Below are positions 22,001 through 31,800 of a stretch of 64,000 nucleotides of DNA, piece by piece. Under the pieces are notes generated by a model. That model was not told the origin of the DNA. It searched no databases and saw only the letters and a list, made by a program, of their open reading frames with translations. Each line of letters begins with the position of its first letter. Within the stretch, counting starts at the first letter, position 1. The DNA is taken from assembly GCA_010909165.1 (NCBI GenBank), contig MU008162.1:1984001-2048000 (forward strand), read 5' to 3'. Both the position numbers and the translations under genes were made by a program. This DNA is from Anthoceros angustus. Lineage: Eukaryota > Streptophyta > Anthocerotopsida > Anthocerotales > Anthocerotaceae.

Positions 22001-23842
22001 ATGCAAGGAGAAGCCATCATTGTACCCAATTCCGTGACATTTTCGTGCCTCCTTCAGGCATGTGCAAGTGTGGGAAGGTCGGCTTTGGACAAGGGCAAGC
22101 AGCTTCATATACAAGTTAAAGAACAACGACTTCAAGCAGATTTGTTTGTAGCCAACAATTTGATAAACATGTATGCCAAGTGTGGAAGTCTAGAGGACGC
22201 TCAGACAGTGTTTGATGAACTTGGTCAGAAAGATGTGGTAACGTGGAATGCCATGATAGCAGCATATTCCCAGCAGGGTATGGGCCTGAAAGCCCTTTGC
22301 CTTTACAGTGCTATGCAGGAGGAAGGCATCTCTGTACCGGACTCTGTGACATTTGCTTGCCTCCTGCAGGCGTGTGCAAGTGTGGGCAGCTCAGCATTGG
22401 AGAGTGGGAAGCAGTTTCATGCACAAATTAGAGAAGGAGGACATCAGGCTGATGTGTTTGTTGCGAGCAGTTTGGTGAACATGTATGCAAAGTGTGGTAG
22501 CCTAGGGGATGCAAGGAGAGTGTTTGATGGGCTTGGTGAGAAGGATCTAGTGGTGTGGAACGTCATGATTGCTGGGTATTCGCAACAGGGTATGTGCCAG
22601 GAAGCCCTTAGTCTTTACAGTGCTATGCAAGAAGGTCCCAGGACTGTAGCCGATACCGTAACGTTTGGGTGCCTCCTGCAGGCATGTGCAAGTATGGGCA
22701 CCCTTGGTTTGGACAAGGGGAAGCAGCTACACTCGCAAATTAAGGAAAGAGGAAATGAAGCTGATGTGTTTGTAGCAAGCAGTCTGGTGAGCATGTATGC
22801 AAAGTGTGGCAGCTTGAATGACGCTGAGAGAGTTTTTGACATCCTTGTTGAAAAAAATGTGGTGATTTGGACTGCCATGATACAAGGTTATTCCCAGCAG
22901 GGGATGGGCCAGGAAGCCCTTCGTCTCTACAGTGCTATGCATGAAGAAGGGCTTGCTGTACCCGATGCCGTGACCTTTGGGTGCCTCCTACAGGCATGCG
23001 CGAATGTGGCGGCTCTGCGTCTTGGAAGGCAGCTACATGCACAGATTGAAGAACAAGGGCTTCAAGCAGATCTGTTTGTAGCTAGCAGTTTGATTAACAT
23101 GTATGGGAAGTGCGGGAGCATGGCGGATGCGCAGAAGGTCTTTGATTCGCTGCCCGAAAGAAGCGTTATCGCGTGGAGTGCACTGATTGCAGGCTACACC
23201 TGTCAAGGAGACAATGAAGTGGTCTTTGACTTGGTTCAAAGAATGATCGAAGTTGGGATACAGCCAGACTGCATCACATTCCTTAGTGTACTTAAAGCAT
23301 GCAGTCATGTCGGTGTTGTAGACAAAGGGAAGAATTATTTTGAGCTTATGAGTAGACAATACGGGATCACTCCAATGGTGGAGCACTACACATGTATGGT
23401 GGACCTGCTGGGCCGTGCAGGCCAACTGGATGAGGCACTAGCTTGGGTAGAGAGGATGCATGTACCACCTAATGCCGACGTTTGGCACACTCTGTTGGGT
23501 GCTTGTCGAAAGTGGAACAACGTAGAAGTGGGATGCCGTGCTTTCAATGAAGCAGTGAAACTCGACAAGAGAGATGCGGCAGCATATGTGTTGATGTGGA
23601 ACATATACACCGGAGCTCGGATGTGGGAGCAGGCACATGAGATGCAGACAAGGAGAAAAAGAATCAGGGCTTGGAAGCAGCCAGGTCAAAGCTGGTGGAC
23701 AGACATGGACGGACTGGTGCACAGTTTCGTGGCTGGGGATAAGGAGCATCATAGTGATCATAGAGCAATGCTGAATCAGGTCACGGCCGAAGCATTTCTT
23801 GTCCAAAACGAACGATTTGAATTCCATAAAGATTTTGGGTGA
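19019..23842 (+). CDS. Very long PLS-class pentatricopeptide repeat protein, E/E+ end
   Basis: The frame is intronless and 1607 residues long. PPR proteins bind organellar RNA, one repeat per base, and PLS proteins usually specify C-to-U editing sites. The N terminus (about 1-150) is basic, compatible with an organellar transit peptide. From about residue 180 there are 12 P-L-S triplets of about 104 residues. Ten of them are nearly identical, each with NMYAKCGSLEDAQRVFDGLG, KDVVTWNAMIAGYSQQGMG and VTFVCLLQACASVGT. MYAKCG codons recur every 312 nt (19985, 20297 and onward). The last two triplets are divergent. The end reads KQPGQSWWTDMDGLVHSFVA, an E/E+ region, and no DYW deaminase follows. 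It would have to recruit a deaminase in trans or do something other than editing. Confidence 0.92.
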   Translation: MAVRSRLTGVGRAPAHLTLRKQLLTKKQAARSSSNARKPARPRGLPGDGSRSQGLQRQELLWRLFFRDPMLWWDNRQDKKSDRSPDFRHRESQEVLWLNSVHKPPWVDAQLAAVDMEMGRGASNSNWSVPGESDYAWPAGYESGVTAEIVSQLCDEGRVTEAVDALGVLVQREFCVSKSLFYHVLKQCEVKKNLGLGRRVHAFTVKQGYESDTFLCNHILRMYASHGRLQDAMDVFSLIAEPDAFMWSSIISAHVKLGNDKEAIKLYHRMQGSSVKPDGHVFVAALQACARGSDLKTGQQVHADVLASGVEPHLIVCNGLVDMYAKCGRLEDGKRVFDGLRQKDVVTWNTMIAGYSQQGMGQEALRLYSDMQDDGVISPNSVTFVCLLQACASVGTLALDKGKQLHVEIGEQGHQVDVYVANSLVNMYAKCGSLEDAQRVFDGLGQKDVVAWTALIAGYSQQGMPQEALRLYSVMQVEGMAVPDPVTFVCLLQACASVGTLALEEGKQLHAQIRERGHQAHVFVANSLVNMYAKCGSLEDAHSVFDGLHQKDVVTWTVLIAGYSQQGMGQEALRVYSAMLEEGIAVPNSVTFGCLLQACASVGTPALAMGIRLHEQIRERGDQADSFVASSLVNMYAKCGSLEDAQIVFAQLCEKDVVTWNAMIAACTQQGMGQEALQLHRAMQEEGIVVPNSATFVYLLQACASVGTGALEKGKQLHVQVREQGLQPDGFIGNSLVNMYAKCGSLEDAQRLFDGLEHKDVVTWTSLIGGYSQHGMFHEALRLYDAMQDEGTALPNAVTFVCLLQACASVGTMALEKGKQLHRQLNDQAHQADGFVASSLVNMYVKCGSLEDAQRVFDGLGHKDVVTWNALIAGYSQEGMGQEAIRLYSDMQEVGLAVPNSVTFVCLLQACAVVGTSALEKGVQLHVQIEEQGIQADVFVANSLVNMYAKCGSLEDAQKVFDELGQKDVVTWNAMIAGYSQQGMGQEALRLYSAMQGEAIIVPNSVTFSCLLQACASVGRSALDKGKQLHIQVKEQRLQADLFVANNLINMYAKCGSLEDAQTVFDELGQKDVVTWNAMIAAYSQQGMGLKALCLYSAMQEEGISVPDSVTFACLLQACASVGSSALESGKQFHAQIREGGHQADVFVASSLVNMYAKCGSLGDARRVFDGLGEKDLVVWNVMIAGYSQQGMCQEALSLYSAMQEGPRTVADTVTFGCLLQACASMGTLGLDKGKQLHSQIKERGNEADVFVASSLVSMYAKCGSLNDAERVFDILVEKNVVIWTAMIQGYSQQGMGQEALRLYSAMHEEGLAVPDAVTFGCLLQACANVAALRLGRQLHAQIEEQGLQADLFVASSLINMYGKCGSMADAQKVFDSLPERSVIAWSALIAGYTCQGDNEVVFDLVQRMIEVGIQPDCITFLSVLKACSHVGVVDKGKNYFELMSRQYGITPMVEHYTCMVDLLGRAGQLDEALAWVERMHVPPNADVWHTLLGACRKWNNVEVGCRAFNEAVKLDKRDAAAYVLMWNIYTGARMWEQAHEMQTRRKRIRAWKQPGQSWWTDMDGLVHSFVAGDKEHHSDHRAMLNQVTAEAFLVQNERFEFHKDFG

Positions 23843-24230
23843 AAAACCGTGCCACGGTTAGAATAGGCTCACCAAAAGTTGCTCACAGGCTTCCGACTCT
23901 ATCAGATGTTGACACGCTCGTTGTCTTCGTTAACCTGAAATTAGCTATCGAAGCGGGTCCTACTCAACCTCCTCGCCCCTTGTCTAACCTGCCTGAAAAA
24001 ATAATTGGGTGATCTGGTTATCATAATATGTACCTAGGTCTAGTGGAGAATTTAAGTCTCGGATCATCCTATGTCTTTTGTTTGTGTAAACTCGTATGTT
24101 TTTAACCCCAGAAGGGCGAGGCCCTTTTTCGGGCGTCTCGAGTAACGGCATTGATGACACGAGGTAAAAAGGTGATGGATTAAAAGAGATAAAAAGTTAA
24201 GTTAGTAGCTGCCCTGTGAAGAAGATGCAT
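23843..24230. other. 3' flank of the PPR gene
   Basis: No gene is seen. A short GGGCGAGGCCCTTTTTCGGGCG inverted repeat lies at 24114-24136. Confidence 0.4.
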
Positions 24231-24850
24231 GTGTTGGATGCTTCATGCAATCTCCCGCTAGAGGAATTGCTATAGCCATAAATGAAGAGCTGCCTAGAGA
24301 GGACTCTTAGTGATCAGTGGTCTGTAAGAATCCCTAGATTTAACAGCTGCCTAATCGAGGTCAGGCTGCAAGATATTTAAGGGCTAGAGCAAGGGTTTTG
24401 AGGAAAAAAAGTTAGACACTCGCTCCTTGAGAGAGCAGGCAAGTATGCGCTGTAAGCCTTGTGTTGAGAGAGCTGTGGAATTGCTATAACCACAAATGAA
24501 GAGCTGCCTAGAAAGGACTCTTAGTGATCAGTTCTGTAAGAATCCCTAGATTTAACAACTCCCTTGTTGAGGTCAAGCTACAAGATATATAAGGGCTAGA
24601 GCAAGGGTTTTGAGGAAAAAAAGTTAGACACTCACTCCTTGACAGAGTAAGCAAGTGTGCGCTGCAAGCCTTGTATTGAGAGAGCTGTGAAGAGCTAGCT
24701 AGTGAGCTTGTCGTGGAATCAAGAGCAGTAGCCAGTTGGGCGTAGATTCCCAGATTCCATTGTTGTATTTTTGCAATAAAGAGCAGCACCTCGAGGAGGT
24801 GGTTTGCAAGTCGTTACTGGACAACGGGCTACTTGGAGCCTAGTGCTATG
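24231..24850 (+). mobile_element. Probable solo LTR with duplicated U3-like block
   Basis: A block of about 214 bp occurs twice in tandem (24263-24476 and from 24477). Each copy has a TATA-like TATTTAAGG or TATATAAGG followed by GCTAGAGCAAGGGTTTTGAG. The second copy continues to an AATAAA signal at about 24775. Promoter, short transcribed part and poly(A) signal in this order fit an LTR. No partner LTR or internal region is in the window, and the exact ends are not clear. Confidence 0.4.
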
Positions 24851-25091
24851 TCGTGAGGTTGAGAGCGTTGAGAACCGTGCAAGTCTCTTGTGGAGTGAAT
24901 TGGAGAGATTCTAAAGCGCTGGGAAGCCAGCACTTGTCGCCTCTTTACTGGCTGCGCAGTAAGGGGTGTTATTTCTCGAGTGATTTAGTCGTATTTAAGT
25001 ATAATTAATGGAATTAAAATTTGATGCATTTGTTCTCAGCTGCATGATTACCAGCATTGTCAGTTCCATCCTCCAGCAATTTCAGGATTGC

Positions 25092-25219
25092 GTGGGGCTT
25101 CCATGGCCACCACGGTGACACAGGTGGGGCTTCCATGGCCACCACGGTGACACAGGTGGGGCTTCCATGGCCACCACGGTGACACAGGTGGGGCTTCCAT
25201 GGCCACCACGGTGACACAG
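25092..25219. repeat. 32-bp minisatellite, 4 copies
   Basis: Four identical head-to-tail copies of GTGGGGCTTCCATGGCCACC followed by ACGGTGACACAG start at 25092, 25124, 25156 and 25188. After the last copy the sequence runs on as GTAAGCACC. Confidence 0.97.
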
Positions 25220-25404
25220 GTAAGCACCTTCCCCTTGTTACGAAAAAATACGATTGTGTACCTCTTTGAGAAAACTTGACCAGTGCTACATGATACCATC
25301 GGCAACAAGTTCAGCCCTTCTGTGAACTACAGCATGTTGTTCGGTTTTTTCAAACACAAAAATGGGCCCTTCAAACTACCTAGAGGTGTTATAGCTATCT
25401 ACCT

Positions 25405-25655
25405 CTCCGGTATAAGAATCTTTGTGGAGTCTTTTCTTCTTCCCCCTTGTTAGGAATGAAATGGTATTTGACTATTCTGTCGCAAAAATGAGCAGTGCTC
25501 ACCACCTTTTCAAATTTCCAAGATTAAGAAGAATCTTTGTGGAATCTTTCCTTCTTGCCCCTCGTTAGGCATGAAATGGTATCCAACTTTATTGCCGCAG
25601 AGATGAGCATAGTTCTTGAAATGCTTGCCACCTTTGCTCAAATTTTCGAGCTCTT
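25405..25655. repeat. Imperfect tandem duplication, about 115-125 bp
   Basis: GAATCTTTGTGGA(G/A)TCTTT, GTTAGG(A/C)ATGAAATGGTAT and ATGAGCA each occur twice in the same order with about 15-20 percent difference. Confidence 0.6.
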
Positions 25656-27630
25656 CAATCGGTGCCGAAAAAATGAAAGACCCTAGAACTCGCCCAAAAC
25701 CACTCATTCTCAGGAGTCGCTTTGTTTTTTAGGGGTTATGTAGATCTGTTTTCTGTTTGTGTGATATGTACCAAAGTCCTTTAGGGCCTTGATATATGTC
25801 TCTAACGTTCTTCGAGGTTATTGAAGACTTTATATAGATATTTCTAAGTATACATCGAAGTCCCACATTGAATTTCTGATCTTCGAGGCTGTTGAACCAG
25901 TGTACGATAAAAAATATGATACCATAGTTATTTTTCAATAAAATCCTCTTCTATTGAGTCTAATAAAGATGATCTATTATTAATAATTAAAATTAAGTAT
26001 ATTATTCATAATAATTTATTAAATCCAGCAGCTTTTGTAGTCCATAGGCTAGGATAATTTCCTTTCAAGCAAAACATCTGGGTTCAATTCCTACCAATTT
26101 CCTATCCAAAATTGCAATCTCTATATATTGTCATGTATGATTCCTTTGTAATTTGTGCAATCAATGTCACAACAAAATTTAGTCTTAGTGGACTTACTAG
26201 ACATAAAATTCATCTTCTTCTTTTATTCCATAGTTACCGTATTTATATATTATCATGTATAATCTCTTTTGTAAAATTTTGTTATTCATAACAAAATTAT
26301 GTCTTAGTGAATTCAGTGGATGTAAACTTTGCCTTCTTTTTCTAAACCAGAATTATCTTTTTTATGTATTATAATTTACAATACATATTTTTATCAAAAT
26401 TCATACACAATACATATATCTAAGGTATATTGTATGACAATTCTCTTGGGATTAGGCATTATGTGAAAATTGGATCCGCCTTTGTCCCTCTGCATCCTTT
26501 ATTCCATCACCTCTTGTGTGCTTTTGCTTTGCATCAAATTTAACTTTCGAGGAACGTTCATGTGTTTCAAGGGAAATCAGATCCCCCTTCAATGGTCAAG
26601 TCTGTAGCTTAACTTAGGTGGCTCCCTTTTGCTAGACATTATAGAATCCTTTTTCCTTCTCTCGTTTAAGATTTGCAGGCTCTCCTCGGCCCAATCTCCT
26701 TCATTACATATAGATCATCTCATCTCTTTCTATTCATTAAATAAAGAGTCAATTCAATAACTATAACATAGTTTTAGAAAGTGGTAATAGAAAAAATTTC
26801 AAGTAGTAATAAAACTAAAATAGCTCTTCTCTAAGGATTGAAATATACACCTACTTACCAAAAAATATATAAATAAAATAAACTAAAAATATCAGCTTTC
26901 TAATATACCTACATAGATATATATTTGAAAAATTTTATTTGGTGTAACAAGAAATTTATTAAAGTGCATAAAGTAAAATTGATTAGGTATAAGAAAAATT
27001 ATCGATATTTAATGATCTTAATTTTACCTGGACACATAATTTTATGAATAGCTGTAGGTTTTAAGGTCGTTACTTTAAGGAGCTATCTTTCACCCTTTAG
27101 TTATAAAATCACAAGTAATATACCTAGTAACATTTTTGTTTCCAATGATTGTACACCATGAAGACCAAACATGATCTACATTAAATATGCTTTTTCTTCT
27201 GATGTATATATACAAAGCTGAATATTTAACAGATAAGTTCTTGACACAATGCATATATTTTGCTTATCAATTTTCATCTTGTTATCAATTTACTAAGGAT
27301 AGCATGTAGAATTCTTTTGGTTTGATGTATTAAAAAAATAAAATGTAATCAAAACTTTGAGTGGATTGGAGTATATGACTTCTAGATTCAAATGCTTACC
27401 ATGAGTAATTGTTATTTAGCAGATCATTATAGTTTCATCCTAGCACTTGTGAAATTTTTAAAGGATAACCATCTAAGAGTTTGCTTACTTGAGCTATGGA
27501 AGTAGGTATATTCAAAATATTTTATGTATATAGGATTTCAGTGGAAATATAAGTTATTTTTCTATTTATTATTACAAGATAATATGATGGGTTAAATCTG
27601 GATGTTTATAATTGAACCTTAAATGTATCT
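25656..27630. other. AT-rich intergenic DNA
   Basis: Apart from the tRNA-like sequence, only AT-rich DNA with a few short internal repeats is visible (CATAACAAAATTATGTCTTAGT and relatives near 26165 and 26290). No coding signal precedes the orphan frame at 27631. Confidence 0.5.
26027..26101 (+). other. tRNA-Glu-like sequence (pseudogene or SINE head)
   Basis: GTAGTCCATAGGCTAGGAT resembles the D-arm and A box of tRNA-Glu. CTTTCAAG carries a TTC anticodon in the right place, and GGGTTCAATTCC is a good B box. The acceptor stem does not pair and the T stem has a mismatch, so a working tRNA is unlikely. A related AT-rich 3' segment ending near CTTCTTCTTTTATTCC follows and is partly repeated at 26226-26350. 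Confidence 0.45.
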
Positions 27631-28395
27631 ATGATGGCTTCCAAGAAAAAAGAAGATAAAATTATAAGTGGAGATGAAAAAAATCAAAAGGATAAAAGTG
27701 ATGAAGAAAATAAAAATAACAAAATAAAACCATCTGATAACGAACTATTATCTCAAAGTGGTGAGACTGAAACTAACGGGGTAGTTGAAGAACTAGTGGT
27801 AGAGGAACCTCCTGTCCCCTTCAAACTAAACATTGCAGAAATGCTAGCACTTGATAATTTGGGGTATGATCCGGACATATATCTAGATGGGCTTTTGAAG
27901 AGTACTTATGATGAAATGATAGAAACGGGGAGAACAAAGTTGCTAGTCTTCATGGCTGCAAACGAATCCAAATGGCCAGCAACTGGATGTTGTAAAATGT
28001 TTCTATTAGGTATGGGGGAAGAAATAGATGCAGCAAGTCTAACAAGAGAAGCGGCATATAACAGATTATTAGAATACAAAGAGAGTCTAGGCGGTCCTCC
28101 AATCCAATATTGGCAAATGAGAAAACTATATTTACTTTATAGAATTCCTTGTCATCATTGGATCGAATTTACGGAGTCTCAAGCTGACGATTTACTAGAC
28201 AAGGCACGGGCCAAAATCGCACCTGGCGGTCTACTTCCTTACCCGCCTCGATCCAAACAAAAGAAACCAGTCAGAAAATGGACGTTTTGGGGAAATAAAA
28301 GTATTAGACCAAATATTTATGACCAAGGGTTAAAATTTCACGCGTCAACGAAATCGTTTAGACCAATCGTCAAGCCGACCGATAAAATCATTTGA
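27631..28395 (+). CDS. Orphan AT-rich intronless ORF 1, 254 residues
   Basis: I do not recognise this protein. It starts with tandem Met codons and a highly charged N-terminal 45 residues (KKKEDK, then Lys/Asp/Glu/Asn-rich and probably disordered). A compact middle part follows (about 65-185) with LNIAEMLALDNLGYDPDIYL, MAANESKWPATGCCKMFLLG and QYWQMRKLYLLYRIPCHHW. It ends with a basic Pro-rich tail (RSKQKKPVRKWTFWGNK). There is no signal peptide or membrane segment. Third codon positions are almost all A or T, unlike the GC-rich neighbours. A 765-nt open frame in such AT-rich DNA is unlikely by chance. A disordered charged head, globular core and basic tail would fit a nucleic-acid-binding or capsid-type protein, possibly of viral or transposon origin, which is only inference. 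Confidence 0.55.
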   Translation: MMASKKKEDKIISGDEKNQKDKSDEENKNNKIKPSDNELLSQSGETETNGVVEELVVEEPPVPFKLNIAEMLALDNLGYDPDIYLDGLLKSTYDEMIETGRTKLLVFMAANESKWPATGCCKMFLLGMGEEIDAASLTREAAYNRLLEYKESLGGPPIQYWQMRKLYLLYRIPCHHWIEFTESQADDLLDKARAKIAPGGLLPYPPRSKQKKPVRKWTFWGNKSIRPNIYDQGLKFHASTKSFRPIVKPTDKII

Positions 28396-28829
28396 GAAAC
28401 TGAGGAGAACATCCGCTCAAGGCATCGGGGATGCCATTAATTTTTGGCAGGCGCCTAATTTCCAGCTACGGGACTGTACAGAAGGTACTGAGCTAATGCA
28501 ACCACATCACCCACATTCGACAGTGGCTCGCATTTGCATCGCTCGCTCACTCTTTTTGGTAGTCCAAAGAGGTTTGAGACTCAAGAGCTTGTCATCCAAC
28601 CGCGAGAAGCAGCAGCCAGCTAGATTGGCGCAGCAAGGTACAAGCGAATCTGGAGCAATGGGTGTTGAATGCTACAAAATTCCCAGATGCTGTGCAACAG
28701 GTCAGACCTTGTCACTCCATCGCACCGTCACATTCTATTTGATCCGCGGCCCGCACAAATCAAGATGTCAGGACACCAGCTGTTGGGCACTAGCCTTAAG
28801 TTTGGCAAAGTGTGTGACCCTGTTCCACG
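28396..28829. other. Between orphan ORF 1 and RECG1
   Basis: Base composition changes abruptly at about 28400 from AT-rich to balanced. This is probably the 3' UTR and downstream flank of the - strand RECG1 gene. The + strand open frame here is not supported by content. Confidence 0.4.
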
Positions 28830-31800
28830 TTAATCCAGCACTCCAGGAGGACTCCGCATGCTCAGCTCCCGTCTCAAAGCAATGAGGTCTTCCAACCCTG
28901 GGTGGGCCTGTAACACTTCCTGGGAAATGGATACACAGATGGCATCAGACTCAAGGAGCTCAAATGGAAACCCACGATAACAACAACTGCAACCAACTGA
29001 ACTCAGCAAGTACCTCAGCTGCAGTGCGAGCATGTAGCAGAATCTCTCCGTCTGTTTCAATGCGAGCAACGCTGAACTCCGGGAGGTTTCCAGATTGACG
29101 CTTGCCCAGAACGTCGCCTGGTCCACGGGATTCCAGGTCCACTTCTGCCAGGTAGAAGCCATCTCTGGATTTCTCTAGCAGTCTGAGACGACTCAGGCAG
29201 CTGGGAGTGGAGCCAAAGAGTATGCACATCGACTCCCTAGTCCCTCTACCCACTCGGCCCCTCAGTTGATGCAGCTGCGCCACACCGTACCTTTCTGCGT
29301 GCTCTATCACCATGACAGACGCTTCTGGTATGTCAATCCCTACCTCTATCACCGTCGTGGAAACCAGGAGTTGGGTCTCCCCAGTTTTGAAGAGTCTCAT
29401 TGCTTCTTCTTTTTCTTGGGGTTTCATCCGGCCATGCACAAGCCCACATTTGAAAGATTCGAACTCCCTCTCTAGGTTCTTGAATTCCGGAACAGCGGCT
29501 CGAATGTCCGGAAGCTCCTCAGATAATTCGATTACTGGGAACACAAAAAACGCTCTTCCTCCCCTCTGCAGTTCCTTGTGCACCATCTGATTTTACAGCA
29601 GATTAGGTTTGGATCAAAAGAAGCTCTCTTGAATGTTACTCTAGCAGAAGAACTGCAATGCCCCTTAGCCCAACTCTACCTCGTAAGCTTCTTGACGACC
29701 CTTTTTATCGCCAAGGAAAACATGCGTCGAAATATCAGGACGCCCAGGTGGCAACTCTGTTATCTGCAGACGTCATCATGGCCTTATTCTTTGCTTCTAC
29801 AGCTCAAGATAATGGCTTCGGAAATCACAACCAAATCTACAGCCAAAAATTTGTATGTGAAGTTGAACCGGTTTTTAATCACACAAGGGTCTGACCTGAC
29901 TGAGTGCCATGTCTCCATGCATTGTCAAAGCTAAAGTTCTTGGTATGGGTGTTGCCGTCACGGCAAGTACATGTGGAGCACTGAGTGAGGGCATTCTCAT
30001 CCGTCTGCCAGTGCTGTCATCACCACCACTCTGCGTTGAACCGGCAAGTGCTGATCCCTGCAACTCCAAAATCAACAATACTGTCCTAAACACGAGGAAT
30101 ATCACTAGCCGCATGCGATGCAGGGGAGAACATCAGCCGTTGATCATGGGGAGAACATACCTTGCTGTGCAGGCGTCCTCGCTGATCAACCCCAAAACGA
30201 TGCTGTTCGTCAATGACAGCAAGTCCTAGTGATGCGAATTTGACGCTTTCTGATATAAGACTGTGGGTTCCAATAATTAAATTAATCTCCCCACTCTCCA
30301 GGCCCTGCACTTGAAGGAACGACTATAAGGACTTGCTAACAAGAGGCGCAACTGCCCAGGATGGCTGATCTCTTGTGCTGAAATGAAATAAGAGAGCTCA
30401 AAGCATCACATACAGATCGAATAGCACGAGCTTTGCTTTGGGGAGTGGATCCAGTGAGCAAGGCCACACGAGGCCTCTCCGACTCTTCAAGCCCATTCAG
30501 CCACGAAAGCACCCCTTTATGATGCTGACTAGCTAAGAATTCAGTTGGTGCCATCAGAGCCCCCTACATCCAACAATGGACAGTGGCTAAGAATGTATTG
30601 AGGAAAAGTGCCGTAAACTGTGGAAGCATTCTACACAACTACGACAAACTGCACATAAAGCAGACGCCAGATACCTGGTAACCTGCATCGATAACTTCGA
30701 GTAGGGCTAAAAATGCTATAATTGTCTTTCCACATCCGACATCCCCCTAAGTCAGACCACGCTATCGTTAGCAAACTGAATTTGAAAGTCAGTGAGCAGA
30801 AGTTCCATGCCATGGAAGCGGCACTCACTTGCAATAGACGGCTCATTGGTACAGGATTTTGCAAGTCCCACATTATCTCGGACGCAGCTTTTTGCTGAGA
30901 TGGAGTGAGAGAGTACGGTAGAGATTTAACAAGCTTCAAGGTCAATGGAGACCAATTTTCTTGGTCCAGGCTACCCACACTAGCATTTCTCCTTGCAAGG
31001 CCTGAAGCCGCAAGACAGTCATTTGCAATTTGCTGACGGCGCAACAGCATGCCCAGCTGTAAAACGTCCGAGGTTTTAGCTGAGAGTAATGATGCGCAAA
31101 TTGAGTGAACCATTCAAGAGCTAATCATGCAGCGAACAATGCCTCAACAAACCTGAAGATAGAAGAACTCATCAAAAACAAGACGCTGACGAGCCTGTTC
31201 AGCCTCCTTTACACTTGCCGGATTATGTATGTCAAGGTAGGCCTGCATTTTAAGCTCATAAGTCAGTTCACACTTATCTCTCAAGCGCCCAAGAAATGCT
31301 CGTGTAACAGAAGGCAATATACGTGAAATACCTGGCGGAGATCAAGCAATTTGAATCTCCTTCGCAGTTCCTTTGGGACAGGATCAAATTCTAGAGGCAA
31401 GTCTTTTAATACCCTGGTAGCAAACAGAATATCTAAACATTTCAGTGAAGACCTTAAGGAGCACCACACCATTCAATCCACAATATGGATTATGCTTGAC
31501 ATACTTCTGTATACATAGCTCGATTGTTTTAGGCCTCAAAACTCCCTTGGCAGGATACACTGGGTACGGGTTTCCAATGACTTCGGGTCCAGAGACTCCA
31601 GGGGTACCAGAAATAGGCTTCGAAATGGAAGGGCCGTCACCCGGTTCGAAGATGAATTCTTTAATTTCGAAGTGATTTTGTTGGGCCATGGCTTTCACCT
31701 GAGTCACAGCAGGCACGAAAAAATAAGCATAGAATATGGACAATCACCTAACACATTACAGAAAGCTCATGGGTTATCCAGCTTCTTACCTTTCCACTTA

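Noticed and set aside
19063-23827. Many antisense and shifted frames across the PPR gene
   Set aside because: They recur every 312 nt because the gene is periodic, and have no independent support.
25014-25308. Protein with repeats of PWWPWKPHLCHRGGHGS type on the - strand
   Set aside because: It is a translation of the 32-bp minisatellite in several frames, with no gene context.
28496-28885. 129-codon + strand frame between orphan ORF 1 and RECG1
   Set aside because: It overlaps the last RECG1 exon on the other strand and its product has no protein-like pattern.
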